A DNA stretch of 55,328 nucleotides from Alteromonadaceae bacterium (GCA_013393545.1 JABXHG010000117.1:1-55328), one strand, 5' to 3'; shown: positions 8,111 to 17,345, numbered from the stretch's first letter. The notes: generated by a model from the sequence alone, not told the origin. Made by a program: numbers and translations.

Positions 8111-11100
8111 AGTTCACCGACATTTTTGTTTATCGGCCGGTCCTGTCGACGGTCGTCAGCCTGCTGATCCTGCTGCTCGGTGCCCGGGCCGCCATGGAAA
8201 TGGAAATCCGCCAGTACCCGCAACTGGAGAGCACCACCGTAACGGTGACCACCGCCTACCCCGGTGCCAGCTCGGATTTGATCAAGGGTTTCATTACCAC
8301 GCCGCTGCAACAAGCCATTGCCGAAGCCAGCGGCATTGATTACCTGACCTCCACCAGCTCCCAGAGCGTGTCCACCATTCAGGCCAAGATGATCCTGAAC
8401 TACGACGCCAACGACGCACTGGCGGAAATTCAGGCCAAAGTGGCCAGTCAGCGCAATGTGCTGCCGGCCGAGGCCGAAGACCCGGTGATCACCTCCACCA
8501 CCGGTGACAGCACGGCGCTGATGTACATCTCTTTCTACAGCACCGAACTGGGCGTGCCACAGATTACCGATTACCTGACCCGGGTAGTGCAGCCCAAGCT
8601 GCAGGCGCTGTCCGGCGTGGGCAAGGCAGAGATCCTCGGCCGAAGTTTCGCCCTGCGGGTGTGGCTGGATCCGGAACGGCTGGCCGCCGTGGACATGACG
8701 CCCCGGGAAGTGGCCGGAAAACTGAGAGCCAACAACTATCAGGCGGCCGTGGGTAAAACCCGGGGCCAATACACCGAAATCAGTCTGGCCAGCGACACCG
8801 ACATCGCCGATCCGGACGCCTTCCGCAATCTGGTGGTGAAGGAATCCGGCGGCTCGCTGATCCGCCTTCAGGACATTGCCCGGGTGGAATTGGGCTCGGA
8901 AACCTATGACCAGCTGGCGCTTTACAAGGGCCAGCCGGCGGCGTTCGTGGCCATCGAAATGGCACCCGGCGCCAACCCGCTGACCGTGGCCGACCTGGTA
9001 AAAGCCGAACTACCAGAGATTGAACAGCAATTGCCCAGCGGCCTGAACGTGCGCCTGGCCTACGACGCCTCCGATTTCATCGAGGATTCCATCAACGAGG
9101 TGATCAAGACCCTGTTGGAGGCCATGATCATCGTACTGGTGGTGGTGTTCCTGTGCCTCGGCTCAGTGCGTGCCTCCGTGGTGCCTTCGGTTGCCGTGCC
9201 GCTGTCGTTAATCGGTGGCGCATTTATCATGCTGATGTTCGGCTTCTCGCTTAATTTGCTGACACTGCTGTCCATGGTGCTGGCCATTGGCCTGATCGTG
9301 GATGATGCCATCGTGGTGCTTGAGAACATTCACCGGCGCATTGAACAGGGTGCGTCCCGCTTTGATGCCGCTATTAATGGCGCCCGGGAAACGGCCGTGA
9401 CAATCATCGCCATGACCAGCACCCTGGTGGCGGTATATGCCCCTATCGGCTTTATGGGCGGGCTGGTTGGCTCGCTGTTTACCGAGTTTGCTTTCACTCT
9501 GGCCGGTACCGTGGTGATTTCCGGTATTGTCGCACTCACCCTGTCACCCATGCTGTCGGGCAAGGTACTCAAACCCCACGGCAACCCGGGGCGTTTCGAG
9601 CAACTGGTGGAGAAAACCTTCAATGGCCTGGCCAACCTGTACAAGGCAGCGCTGATCTCGCTGATGCAAACCAAATCGGTGGTGATCTTCTTCGCCGTGG
9701 TGGTGCTGGGCTCCATTTACTTCATGGTGAACATGAGCCAGAGCGAACTGGCCCCCACCGAAGACCAGGGCATTCTGTTCCACCAGGGCCTGGGGCCGGA
9801 AACCGCCACGCTGGATTACCTGTTGGAACACGGCAAGGAAGTGCAGGACCGAATTTCCACCGTGCCCGGCTACAACGAAGACTTCATGATCATCGGCATA
9901 ACCAGCCCGAACGCCGTGTTCGGCGGCTTCAAGATGAAGCCATGGAGCGAGCGTGACATCAGCCAGTTTGAAGCCCAGCCACTGCTGGACAAAGAGCTGA
10001 AAAATGTCACCGGCCTGCAAACCGCCGTGTTCCCGCGCCCGTCCCTGCCCGGCTCCGGCGGTGGCCTGCCGTTCCAGTTCGTGATCACCACCGGCGGCAG
10101 CTATGAGCAGCTCGACCAGGTGGCCGACGAACTGCTGGGCAAGGCCATGCAGAGCGGCAACTTCATGTTTCTGAAGAAATCCATCAATTTCGATAAGCCG
10201 TCCACTCGCATCAATGTGGATCGGGACCGAGTGGCGGACCTGGGACTGTCCATGCAGGACGTGGGGGAAACCCTCTCCAGTATGCTCAGTGGCGGTTACG
10301 TCAACCGCTTCAACATGGAGGGGCGTTCCTACAAGGTCATGCCCCAGGTGGACGACGCTTTCCGCCCCAGTAAGGAGGCGCTGGCTGATTACTACATTCG
10401 CGCCGGTAACGGCGAGCTGGTGCCGCTGGCCAGTGTGGTCAGCTTTACCGAAGAGGTGGAGCCGTCCAACCGTACCCAGTTCAACCAGCAGAACTCCCTG
10501 ACCCTCGAGGGCGTGGTCATGCCCGGCGTGGCCATGGGTACCGCGATGGGCTTCATGGAAAGCACTGCCGCCGATGTCTTCCCGCAGGGCTTCAGCAACG
10601 ACTACACCGGCCAAACCCGCCAGCTGGACAACCAGGGCAGCGCGCTGGTGGTGACTTTCTTCCTGTCACTGCTGGTGATCTACCTGGTGCTGGCGGCGCA
10701 GTTTGAAAGCTGGCGCGACCCGTTCATCATTCTGGTGTCAGTCCCCATGTCGGTGGCCGGCGCCATGGCCTTCATCGTACTGGGCTTTGCTTCCATGAAC
10801 ATCTACACACAGGTGGGGCTGATCACGCTGATCGGTGTGGTGTCGAAGAACGGCATTCTGATAGTGGAATTTGCCAACCTGCTGCAGAAAGACAAGGGGC
10901 TGAGCAAGTTCGATGCGGTGGTGGAAGCGGCGGCCATTCGCTTGCGGCCGATCATCATGACCTCACTGGCACTGATCTTCGCCATGGTGCCGCTGCTGAT
11001 TGCTGTCGGCCCGGGCGCAGAAAGCCGCTTTGCCATCGGCCTGACCATCAGCGCCGGCCTCGGCATTGGTACGCTGTTCACAATCTTCGTGCTGCCGGCG

Positions 11101-11172
11101 TTCTACCTGCTGCTGGCCCGTGATCACCACGGCTCGGCAGCGGATGAATACGCAGACGAACAGCCGTCCTGA
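8107..11172 (+). CDS. RND-type efflux pump, inner-membrane subunit (HAE1 group, MexI-like)
   Basis: This 1021-residue pump has the complete RND layout: N-terminal helix, periplasmic loop 1, six-helix block, loop 2 and a second six-helix block. The proton-relay pair is in GLIVDDAIVVLENIHRRIE (D399-D400). KNGILIVEFANLLQKDKG in the second half is the matching signature. With about 30% visible similarity to the pump at 2456-5632, it is a paralogous system and not a recent duplicate. The adaptor/pump pair is translationally coupled (ATGA overlap) and ends at a strong bidirectional terminator. No outer-membrane channel gene is linked. The substrates are unknown. Confidence 0.94.
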   Translation: MKFTDIFVYRPVLSTVVSLLILLLGARAAMEMEIRQYPQLESTTVTVTTAYPGASSDLIKGFITTPLQQAIAEASGIDYLTSTSSQSVSTIQAKMILNYDANDALAEIQAKVASQRNVLPAEAEDPVITSTTGDSTALMYISFYSTELGVPQITDYLTRVVQPKLQALSGVGKAEILGRSFALRVWLDPERLAAVDMTPREVAGKLRANNYQAAVGKTRGQYTEISLASDTDIADPDAFRNLVVKESGGSLIRLQDIARVELGSETYDQLALYKGQPAAFVAIEMAPGANPLTVADLVKAELPEIEQQLPSGLNVRLAYDASDFIEDSINEVIKTLLEAMIIVLVVVFLCLGSVRASVVPSVAVPLSLIGGAFIMLMFGFSLNLLTLLSMVLAIGLIVDDAIVVLENIHRRIEQGASRFDAAINGARETAVTIIAMTSTLVAVYAPIGFMGGLVGSLFTEFAFTLAGTVVISGIVALTLSPMLSGKVLKPHGNPGRFEQLVEKTFNGLANLYKAALISLMQTKSVVIFFAVVVLGSIYFMVNMSQSELAPTEDQGILFHQGLGPETATLDYLLEHGKEVQDRISTVPGYNEDFMIIGITSPNAVFGGFKMKPWSERDISQFEAQPLLDKELKNVTGLQTAVFPRPSLPGSGGGLPFQFVITTGGSYEQLDQVADELLGKAMQSGNFMFLKKSINFDKPSTRINVDRDRVADLGLSMQDVGETLSSMLSGGYVNRFNMEGRSYKVMPQVDDAFRPSKEALADYYIRAGNGELVPLASVVSFTEEVEPSNRTQFNQQNSLTLEGVVMPGVAMGTAMGFMESTAADVFPQGFSNDYTGQTRQLDNQGSALVVTFFLSLLVIYLVLAAQFESWRDPFIILVSVPMSVAGAMAFIVLGFASMNIYTQVGLITLIGVVSKNGILIVEFANLLQKDKGLSKFDAVVEAAAIRLRPIIMTSLALIFAMVPLLIAVGPGAESRFAIGLTISAGLGIGTLFTIFVLPAFYLLLARDHHGSAADEYADEQPS

Positions 11173-11191
11173 AGCTGACGGCCACTCCTAT

Positions 11192-11230
11192 AAAAAAGCC
11201 CGCCGGAACCACATTCGGCGGGCTTTTTCT
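11192..11230. terminator. Bidirectional rho-independent terminator
   Basis: A 13-bp perfect stem (AAAAAGCCCGCCG with CGGCGGGCTTTTT) has a 10-base loop and is flanked by A- and T-runs. It therefore can end transcription from both sides: the second RND operon on the plus strand and the PAS-GGDEF-EAL gene on the minus strand, which converge here. Confidence 0.9.
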
Positions 11231-11249
11231 TTAGGGACGGGACAACAAT

Positions 11250-12962
11250 CTAAGTGGATGCCAGGCTCGACAATGGTGCAGGCCGGGCCATCAGGAAGCC
11301 CTGGCCGCGATGACAGTTCAACTCCTGTAGCCTGGCCTTCTGCGCTTCGGTTTCAATGCCCTCGGCCACCACCTCCAGCTCGAGCGCCTCGGCGATACCC
11401 AGAATGGCGGAGACAATGCGCGAATCCCGGCTGTCGGTGCCCAGGCGCTGGACAAACTGGCGGTCAATCTTCAGCACATGCACCGGCAGGGCATGCAGGT
11501 ACGCCAGCGACGAGTAGCCGGTACCGAAATCGTCAATGGCCACCATCACGCCGCGCCGGCCGAACTCCCGCAGCTTGTCGAGACACTGGCGGGACAGGTT
11601 CATCAGGTGGGTTTCGGTGATTTCCAGCTCCGGCCGCCAGCCGGCCAGCTGCAGCCGGGTAAAGAAAGGGTCCAGCAGGGGCTCGAGCCGATCATCGGCA
11701 ATCTGTCGGGCGGAGATATTGATCGCCATGCGCATGTTGCCGTGGTCGCCAAAGTTGTGGTTGGCCAGATCCCGCGTAATACAGCGCACCAGATGCCCGG
11801 TCAGTTCGTGAATCAGGCCCCGCTGTTCAGCCAGCGGCACAAACTCGCCCGGCGACACCGCGCCCAGTTCCGGGTGCCGCCAACGCAGCAGCGCTTCCAT
11901 GCCCACCATGGCGCCGGAGCGCAGATCATACTGGGGCTGGTACACCACCGAAAACTCTTCCGGCGCTACCTTCAACGATGCCACCAACGCTTCCGACAGC
12001 ACCTGCTCGTGCTGCCCCTGCTCGGTTTCTTCAGCGCTGTACACTCGATAACAGGCGCGGCCGGCGGTCTTCGCCACATACATGGCTCGGTCCGCCTTGA
12101 GCAGCAAATCCGAGGCGGAATCGGCGTGCCGCGGGTAAATGGCGGCCCCCACCGACGCGGACAGGAAGTACTCCCGATAATCCACCGACACTGGTTTACG
12201 GAAAGCACCGGTCATGCGCTCGCACACGGCGTCGATTTCGGTGGGCGTCTGCAATTCAACAATGGCGGCAAACTCATCTCCGGACAGACGTGCTACCAGG
12301 TCGCCTTTGCGTAACACGCTCTGGATGCAGATAGCCGCCTGCTTCAACACCCGGTCTCCGTAATCATGGCCGTGCAGATCGTTCACCGATTTGAAGAAAT
12401 CAAGGTCGATGAACAGCACCGCAAAGCAGCGGCCGGAAGCTTCTCGCTGGCAGGCCCGGGCCTTCAGAAATTCCTGGAAGAGGGTACGGTTGGGTAGCTC
12501 GGTCAACGGATCGTAATAGGCCAGTGCCGCCAGCCGTTCGTCGTTGGCGGTCAGTTCACCCACATCCATGAACACACCGGTGTAGAACGAACCGCCCTCG
12601 TGCTCAACCGGGTAAATGTTCAGCCACTGGGGGTAGGTTTCACCATTCTTGCGACGGTTCCAGATCAGCCCTTCCCAGCGTTTGTCACGCTCCAGGCTGT
12701 GCCACATGTCGTTGTAGAACTCCCGGGAATGCAGTCCGGAACTGAGAATGGACGGGTTCTGGCCGACAATCTCATCGTGATGGTAGCCGGTCACCCGCTC
12801 GAACTGCTCGTTCACATAGGCAATGGACGCATCAGGGTTGGCCAACATGATGGCCTTCGGATGGGAATCCACCAGTGCTTTGAAATCCTGTTCGCTCAGT
12901 GGCCGCATGCCGGTTCTCGCTCGCACGTCCGTGTCGACGTTTTTTATTCTTGTAGTCAGCAT
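11250..12962 (-). CDS. PAS-GGDEF-EAL protein, probable cyclic-di-GMP phosphodiesterase
   Basis: This cytoplasmic 570-residue regulator has no membrane segment. Counting from the upstream GTG at 12995 (581 residues), a PAS domain spans about 37-145 (ANPDASIAYVNEQFERVTGY), a GGDEF domain about 158-320 and an EAL domain about 330-575. The cyclase motif reads SGDEF (238-242), a one-residue departure from GGDEF. The EAL domain keeps EALLRW (367-372), NISARQ, ITETHLM, DDFGTGYSS (488-496), KIDRQF and AEGIET, the residues of active phosphodiesterases. I chose the ATG at 12962 because AAAAGG lies about 9 bases upstream, whereas the GTG has no clear ribosome binding site. It is convergent with the pump operon. 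The PAS ligand is unknown. Confidence 0.88.
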   Translation of the reverse strand: MLTTRIKNVDTDVRARTGMRPLSEQDFKALVDSHPKAIMLANPDASIAYVNEQFERVTGYHHDEIVGQNPSILSSGLHSREFYNDMWHSLERDKRWEGLIWNRRKNGETYPQWLNIYPVEHEGGSFYTGVFMDVGELTANDERLAALAYYDPLTELPNRTLFQEFLKARACQREASGRCFAVLFIDLDFFKSVNDLHGHDYGDRVLKQAAICIQSVLRKGDLVARLSGDEFAAIVELQTPTEIDAVCERMTGAFRKPVSVDYREYFLSASVGAAIYPRHADSASDLLLKADRAMYVAKTAGRACYRVYSAEETEQGQHEQVLSEALVASLKVAPEEFSVVYQPQYDLRSGAMVGMEALLRWRHPELGAVSPGEFVPLAEQRGLIHELTGHLVRCITRDLANHNFGDHGNMRMAINISARQIADDRLEPLLDPFFTRLQLAGWRPELEITETHLMNLSRQCLDKLREFGRRGVMVAIDDFGTGYSSLAYLHALPVHVLKIDRQFVQRLGTDSRDSRIVSAILGIAEALELEVVAEGIETEAQKARLQELNCHRGQGFLMARPAPLSSLAST

Positions 12963-13162
12963 AAGCTCAAACCTTTTCGATTCTTCCGATATCACCCAAA
13001 AAGCGGGCTTTTTTGCTACAAATCGATAGTTAGTGTCTCAGGAGCGGAAACTGACGGGTATCCTGCAAAGGTCTGCCATCCCAAACAATTTCCCGAACCG
13101 GCGCAATAAGGTACTCTGGCGATCCGCCAAACGGTCAACCAACCAACAGGATCACCAATACC

Positions 13163-13474
13163 TTGACCCTGGGAACCCTCTTCTGGCTTTTCGTGGCCGG
13201 CTTTGCCATCTGGTACTGGTGGCGTGCCAAAGCCATCAAGGACTTCGTTCTGCAGGCCGCCCGACGGTACTGCAAAACCATGGACGTACTGCTACTGGAC
13301 GATGCCATTTACCTGCGCGGCCTGTGGGTCAAGCGCGACGACCGGGGCCAACTGCGGGTCTGGCGCCGGTTTCTGTTTGAATTCACCACCACCGGCGAAG
13401 AGCGCTACACCGGCCGCATCATCATGCTCGGCCAGACCATCACCCATATGGAGCTGGAACCGCACCGCTTCTGA
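13163..13474 (+). CDS. DUF3301-family small membrane-anchored protein
   Basis: This encodes 103 residues with one N-terminal hydrophobic segment (LFWLFVAGFAIWYWW, about 6-20) followed by a basic soluble domain. The RYCKTMDVLLLDDAIYLRG and FEFTTTGEERYTGRIIMLG segments match what I remember of DUF3301, a short conserved gammaproteobacterial family of unknown function. The start is TTG, with AGGA about 11 bases upstream; no in-frame ATG or GTG gives the same N-terminus. It lies about 96 bases before the phosphate-binding/OmpA fusion on the same strand, possibly in one transcript. Confidence 0.75.
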   Translation: MTLGTLFWLFVAGFAIWYWWRAKAIKDFVLQAARRYCKTMDVLLLDDAIYLRGLWVKRDDRGQLRVWRRFLFEFTTTGEERYTGRIIMLGQTITHMELEPHRF

Positions 13475-13570
13475 CCCACCAGCGCCCGCCCGGAGCGCGC
13501 TGCAATATCCCTGTCACAGTCCTCACGCATGATGCCGGCAACTCCGTTGTTCAACACAGGTATCAAGGAC

Positions 13571-14893
13571 ATGATTCTTTCCCACGCCCGCACCCTGGCC
13601 GGCCGGACGGCCGCCGCCATCGCTGCCTTTTCTCTGAGCCTGGCCGCTAACGCCCACGACCTGGAAATTCACGGCTCCAACACCGTGGGCGCCACTCTCG
13701 CACCCATGCTGGTTACCGGCTATCTGCAGAGCAAAACCGATAGCGACATCCGTGCCAGCGGCACTGGCACCGTGAACGAGCAGATACTGAGCACCCGACT
13801 GGCCGACCGGGACATCAGTATTCTGGTTGCCGCCCACGGCTCCAGCACTGGCTACCGGGCACTGGCCAGCGACGATGCCGATATCTGGGCCTCGTCCCGG
13901 CCCGCCAAGGCCAAAGAAGTGGAACAACTGAGCGCGCGAGCCGACCTGCGCTCCCTGGACAGCGAACACGTGATTGCAATCGACGGCCTGGCGGTTCTGG
14001 TACACCCGCAAAACCCGGTCAGCAAGCTGAGCATTGACCAGATCGGGCAAATTTTTTCTGGCCGGATCAACAACTGGTCTCAGCTCGGCGGCGCTGACCA
14101 GCCCATCCGCCTGTACGCCCGGGACGACCGCTCCGGCACCTGGGACACGTTCAAATCACTGGTGCTGACCGGCGATTACGCCCTGCACGAATCGGCCCGA
14201 CGCTACGAGTCGAATGACCGGCTGTCCGACGACGTCGCCAGCGACCCGGCCGGTATCGGCTTTGCCGGCCTGGCCTCGGTGCGCAACAGCAAATTGCTGG
14301 CGGTGTCAGACGGCAACGCACCTGCCATGAAACCCAACCAACTGACCGTCGCCAGCGAGGATTACCCGTTGTCGCGCCGGCTGTACATGTACACCACCGG
14401 CGAACAGGCACCGGACATGGCCCGGGAACTGATCGATTTCGCACTCAGCAGCGATGGCCAGGCCCTGGTGGCTGAATCCGGCTTTATCTCCCAGAACCCA
14501 ATCGCGGTAAAGCCGGATTTCGAAGCAGTGGTGCCGGATTCCTTCCGGCAGCTGACCGAACGCTATCACCGCCTGACCGTAAACTTCCGCTTCGCCGAAG
14601 GCCGCACCAAACTGGACAACAAGGCCTTGAGGGATCTGCTGCGGATAAAACACTATCTGGCCAGCCACGGTCGCGATGCCAGCGACCTGCTGCTGATCGG
14701 TTTTGCCGACACCCAACAACACGAGCTGAAGTCCCAGATGGTGTCGGAGCTGCGTGCCCTATCCGTGCGCAAGGCACTGAATGAAGTGGGAGTAAAGAAC
14801 ACCTCCTACACCGGCTACGGCCAGTACATGCCAGTCAGCGGCAAGGGCAGCCCTCGCAACGGGCGGGTGGAGGTCTGGATCAAATCGGAATAG
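13571..14893 (+). CDS. Phosphate-binding (PstS-like) periplasmic domain fused to an OmpA-like peptidoglycan-binding domain
   Basis: This 440-residue exported protein has a signal peptide ending in LAANA before HDLEIHGSNT. Residues about 25-290 form a type-2 periplasmic binding fold of the PstS/PBP-like family: IHGSNTVGATLAPML, DIWASSRPAKAKE, IDGLAVLVHPQNPVSKL with IFSGRINNW, and RDDRSGTWDTF. The last 120 residues look like an OmpA C-terminal domain: NFRFAEGRTKLDN, LIGFADTQ, SVRKALNEVGV, YGQYMPV and a final RNGRVEVWI. The fusion suggests a phosphate- or oxyanion-sensing protein tethered to the cell wall, not a transport subunit, and no pstCAB is nearby. An in-frame ATG at 13529 exists, but 13571 gives a normal signal peptide. 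Confidence 0.85.
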   Translation: MILSHARTLAGRTAAAIAAFSLSLAANAHDLEIHGSNTVGATLAPMLVTGYLQSKTDSDIRASGTGTVNEQILSTRLADRDISILVAAHGSSTGYRALASDDADIWASSRPAKAKEVEQLSARADLRSLDSEHVIAIDGLAVLVHPQNPVSKLSIDQIGQIFSGRINNWSQLGGADQPIRLYARDDRSGTWDTFKSLVLTGDYALHESARRYESNDRLSDDVASDPAGIGFAGLASVRNSKLLAVSDGNAPAMKPNQLTVASEDYPLSRRLYMYTTGEQAPDMARELIDFALSSDGQALVAESGFISQNPIAVKPDFEAVVPDSFRQLTERYHRLTVNFRFAEGRTKLDNKALRDLLRIKHYLASHGRDASDLLLIGFADTQQHELKSQMVSELRALSVRKALNEVGVKNTSYTGYGQYMPVSGKGSPRNGRVEVWIKSE

Positions 14894-14992
14894 GCCGGCG
14901 TCTGCGGCAATCCCTTATCCGCCAGCGGATTCAAAATATGTTTGGGTTTCCTATACTGCGGTGGTCGCCATCCAACCAACAGACCGGACACA

Positions 14993-16288
14993 ATGGACAT
15001 CAAACACGACCACCGTTACGCGATTAACCTGAACGTTCGGGGCATCCAGCCCTCGTCCACCCTGCGCATCAACGAGCTGAGCAACCAGCTGCGCTCCGAA
15101 GGTAAAGACATCATCAAGCTGGGTCTGGGGCAATCACCGTTCCCGGTACCCGAACGGGTGGTGGAAGCCCTCAAGGAGCACGCCCACGAGAAAGATTATT
15201 TGCCGGTCAAAGGCCTAAAAGGCCTGCGCGAAGCCATTTCTGGCTACATCAACCGCAACGAACGCATGCGAAGCACCTGGGAAGACGTGTTGATCGGCCC
15301 CGGCTCCAAGGAGCTGCTGTTCATCCTGCAGCTGGCCTATTACGGCGACCTGCTGATTCCACGCCCAAGCTGGGTGTCCTATGCTCCTCAGGCCCGGATC
15401 ATCGGCCGCTCGGTGCACTGGCTGCCCACTCACGCGGAGAACAACTGGCAGCTGACCGCCGAAGAGCTGGACATCATCTGCCGGGACGACCCCACGCGCC
15501 CGCGCATTCTGGTGTTGAACTACCCATCCAACCCCACCGGCTGCACCTACACCGACGACCAGCTATTGGCCATCGCCAACGTGGCCCGCAAGTACAAAAT
15601 TATCCTGCTATCGGATGAAATTTACGGCGAAGTACATTTCGAAGGCCGGCACAAATCCATTGCCCGCTATTACCCGGAAGGCACCATTATCAGCACCGGC
15701 ATGAGCAAATGGCTGGGTGCCGGCGGCTGGCGCCTGGGTACCTTCATCTTCCCGCCGGAACTGCGCCCGCTGCAGGACGCCATGGCCATCATCGCCAGTG
15801 AAACCTTCACCTCCACCAGCGCGCCCATCCAGCACGCGGCCATTACCGCCTTTAACGGTGGTGACGACATCAACGAATACCTGCGCCAGTCTCGCCGGGT
15901 GCTGAAAGTGGTGGGCGAGTATACCCACCGGCGCCTGACCGAAATGAACGCCGTGGTGCAAAAACCCGAGGGCGCCTTCTACCTGTTCCCGAATTTCTCA
16001 AGCTACCGGGAAAAGCTGGCCGCCCACGACATCAAAACCTCCCAGGCCCTTTGCACCGCCCTGCTGGAAAAAACCGGCGTGGCCATTCTGCCGGCCAGCG
16101 ACTTCGGTTTCGTACCGGACCACCTGGGCGCCCGCCTGGCGTTCGTGGACTTTGACGGCACCCAGGCCCTGAAACTGGCCGGTGGCGACTACGCCGAACT
16201 GGAACTGGGCGACGACTTCGTCAACCAGGCCTGCCCGCGCCTGGTCACCGCGATGGACAAAATGGAACGGTGGTTTGCCAGCCTGTAA
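14993..16288 (+). CDS. Class I/II pyridoxal-phosphate aminotransferase
   Basis: This 431-residue fold-type I PLP enzyme has LGLGQSPFPVPERVV at the N-terminal substrate-gating region, NYPSNPTGCTY as the cofactor-binding asparagine motif, LLSDEIYGEV with the aspartate that pairs with the PLP nitrogen, and STGMSKWLGAGGWRLG containing the Schiff-base lysine. ATG at 14993 is preferred over an upstream in-frame ATG at 14942, since the MDIKHDHRYAINLNVRGI start resembles relatives. The substrate amino acid cannot be told from sequence; aspartate/aromatic-type aminotransferases are closest in motif. It is followed 58 bases later by an inositol-phosphatase-family gene on the same strand. Confidence 0.87.
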   Translation: MDIKHDHRYAINLNVRGIQPSSTLRINELSNQLRSEGKDIIKLGLGQSPFPVPERVVEALKEHAHEKDYLPVKGLKGLREAISGYINRNERMRSTWEDVLIGPGSKELLFILQLAYYGDLLIPRPSWVSYAPQARIIGRSVHWLPTHAENNWQLTAEELDIICRDDPTRPRILVLNYPSNPTGCTYTDDQLLAIANVARKYKIILLSDEIYGEVHFEGRHKSIARYYPEGTIISTGMSKWLGAGGWRLGTFIFPPELRPLQDAMAIIASETFTSTSAPIQHAAITAFNGGDDINEYLRQSRRVLKVVGEYTHRRLTEMNAVVQKPEGAFYLFPNFSSYREKLAAHDIKTSQALCTALLEKTGVAILPASDFGFVPDHLGARLAFVDFDGTQALKLAGGDYAELELGDDFVNQACPRLVTAMDKMERWFASL

Positions 16289-16346
16289 GAGCTGACACCC
16301 GCCGGGCATGTTAGACTGGCGCCCTCATCGATGAACCGGGGGCGCC

Positions 16347-17168
16347 ATGTCTGACGCAAGCAAGCTTCAAGCAATCACCGATTTCGCCGAACAACTGGCG
16401 TGCGAGGCCGGCGAACTCATTCGCCGCGAACGGAACGCCAACACCTTGCGCACCGAGTACAAACACCAAACCGAACTGGTGACCCACGCCGATGTCATGG
16501 CCGACGAGTTCATTACCGGCGCCATCCGAAAGCATTTCCCAGAGCACCGCATACTGTCCGAAGAAACCATGCCGGATTTGTCCCAGGCCGAAGAGCTGGA
16601 CACGCCGCTATGGATCATCGACCCCATCGACGGCACGGTGAACTACGCCTACGGTCACCCGCAGGTAGCGGTATCCATTGCGTACGCTGAAAACGGCCAG
16701 GTACAGGCCGGCGTAGCGCACGCGCCGTTCCCGGGCGAGACCTTCCGCGCTACCAAGGGCGAAGGTGCCACCCTCAATGGCAAGGCTATTGCACACAGCG
16801 GTGCCACGGTACCCCGGCAGTCCCTGTTTGCCACCGGGTTTCCCTACACCAAGGACAACCTTGAACCCTTGGTGGACCGCCTGAACGCCATGATCCACCA
16901 ATGCCGAGATCTGCGCCGCATCGGCTCGGCGGCCCTCGACATCTGCTGGGTGGCCTGCGGCCGGCTGGATATCTACTACGAAACCGTCAGCCCCTGGGAC
17001 TTCGCCGCCGCCCGCCTGATCGCCAAGGAAGCCGGCGCCACGGCCGGCCACTTCGGCGACGTACCCGAGGGTTATCCGGAAGATCTCTGGGGCCAGGACA
17101 TCCTGATTTCCGCACCGGCGGTGTGGGAGCCTGTGCGCTCTATTCTTCGATCTGCTTCCGGTTACTGA
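16347..17168 (+). CDS. Inositol monophosphatase family protein
   Basis: This 273-residue Mg-dependent phosphatase of the IMPase/FIG superfamily carries the metal-binding motifs HRILSEET (about 68-75), WIIDPIDGTVNYAYG (about 89-103) and SPWDFAAARLIAKEAGA near residues 214-230. The sequence differs from canonical SuhB, so this is likely a paralogue; substrates in this family range from inositol phosphate to histidinol phosphate and PAP. I do not assign one. It starts with ATG after GGGGGC and ends about 22 bases before a large branched inverted repeat that separates it from the convergent slmA gene. Confidence 0.82.
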   Translation: MSDASKLQAITDFAEQLACEAGELIRRERNANTLRTEYKHQTELVTHADVMADEFITGAIRKHFPEHRILSEETMPDLSQAEELDTPLWIIDPIDGTVNYAYGHPQVAVSIAYAENGQVQAGVAHAPFPGETFRATKGEGATLNGKAIAHSGATVPRQSLFATGFPYTKDNLEPLVDRLNAMIHQCRDLRRIGSAALDICWVACGRLDIYYETVSPWDFAAARLIAKEAGATAGHFGDVPEGYPEDLWGQDILISAPAVWEPVRSILRSASGY

Positions 17169-17190
17169 AACGATATTAGAAAGGTATAAA

Positions 17191-17305
17191 CGGGGGATGG
17201 CCGGGATGCCTTTCCCGAAATTTTGAAGGCCATGGATGGCCTGAAATAAGCGCACATGGATGTGCTCGTAGCGGTTTCGGGAAAGGCATCCCGGCCATCA
17301 TCCCG
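17191..17305. repeat. Branched inverted-repeat element, copy 1 (between convergent genes)
   Basis: A perfect 25-bp stem pairs 17196-17220 with 17275-17299, extended by CGGG/CCCG at 17191-17194 and 17302-17305. The 54-base interior holds two further hairpins: AGGCCA-TGGA-TGGCCT (17227-17242) and GCACA-TGGA-TGTGC, followed by CTCGTAGCGG. The interior core matches the element at 35604-35715 in order and key bases (GCCATGGATGGC, then CA-GGA-GT and CT-GT-G), while the closing stems differ completely in sequence. It lies between two convergent genes and could end transcription from both sides, but has no T-run. I do not recognise a named family. Confidence 0.85.
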
Positions 17306-17345
17306 GCACCAAACCTAAAAGGCTGGGAAGAAGCCAACGCCAATG

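Noticed and set aside
9544..10614. A 356-codon open frame opposite the second RND pump gene
   Set aside because: Gly/His-rich composition without domains, fully antisense to the conserved pump; no ribosome binding site seen.
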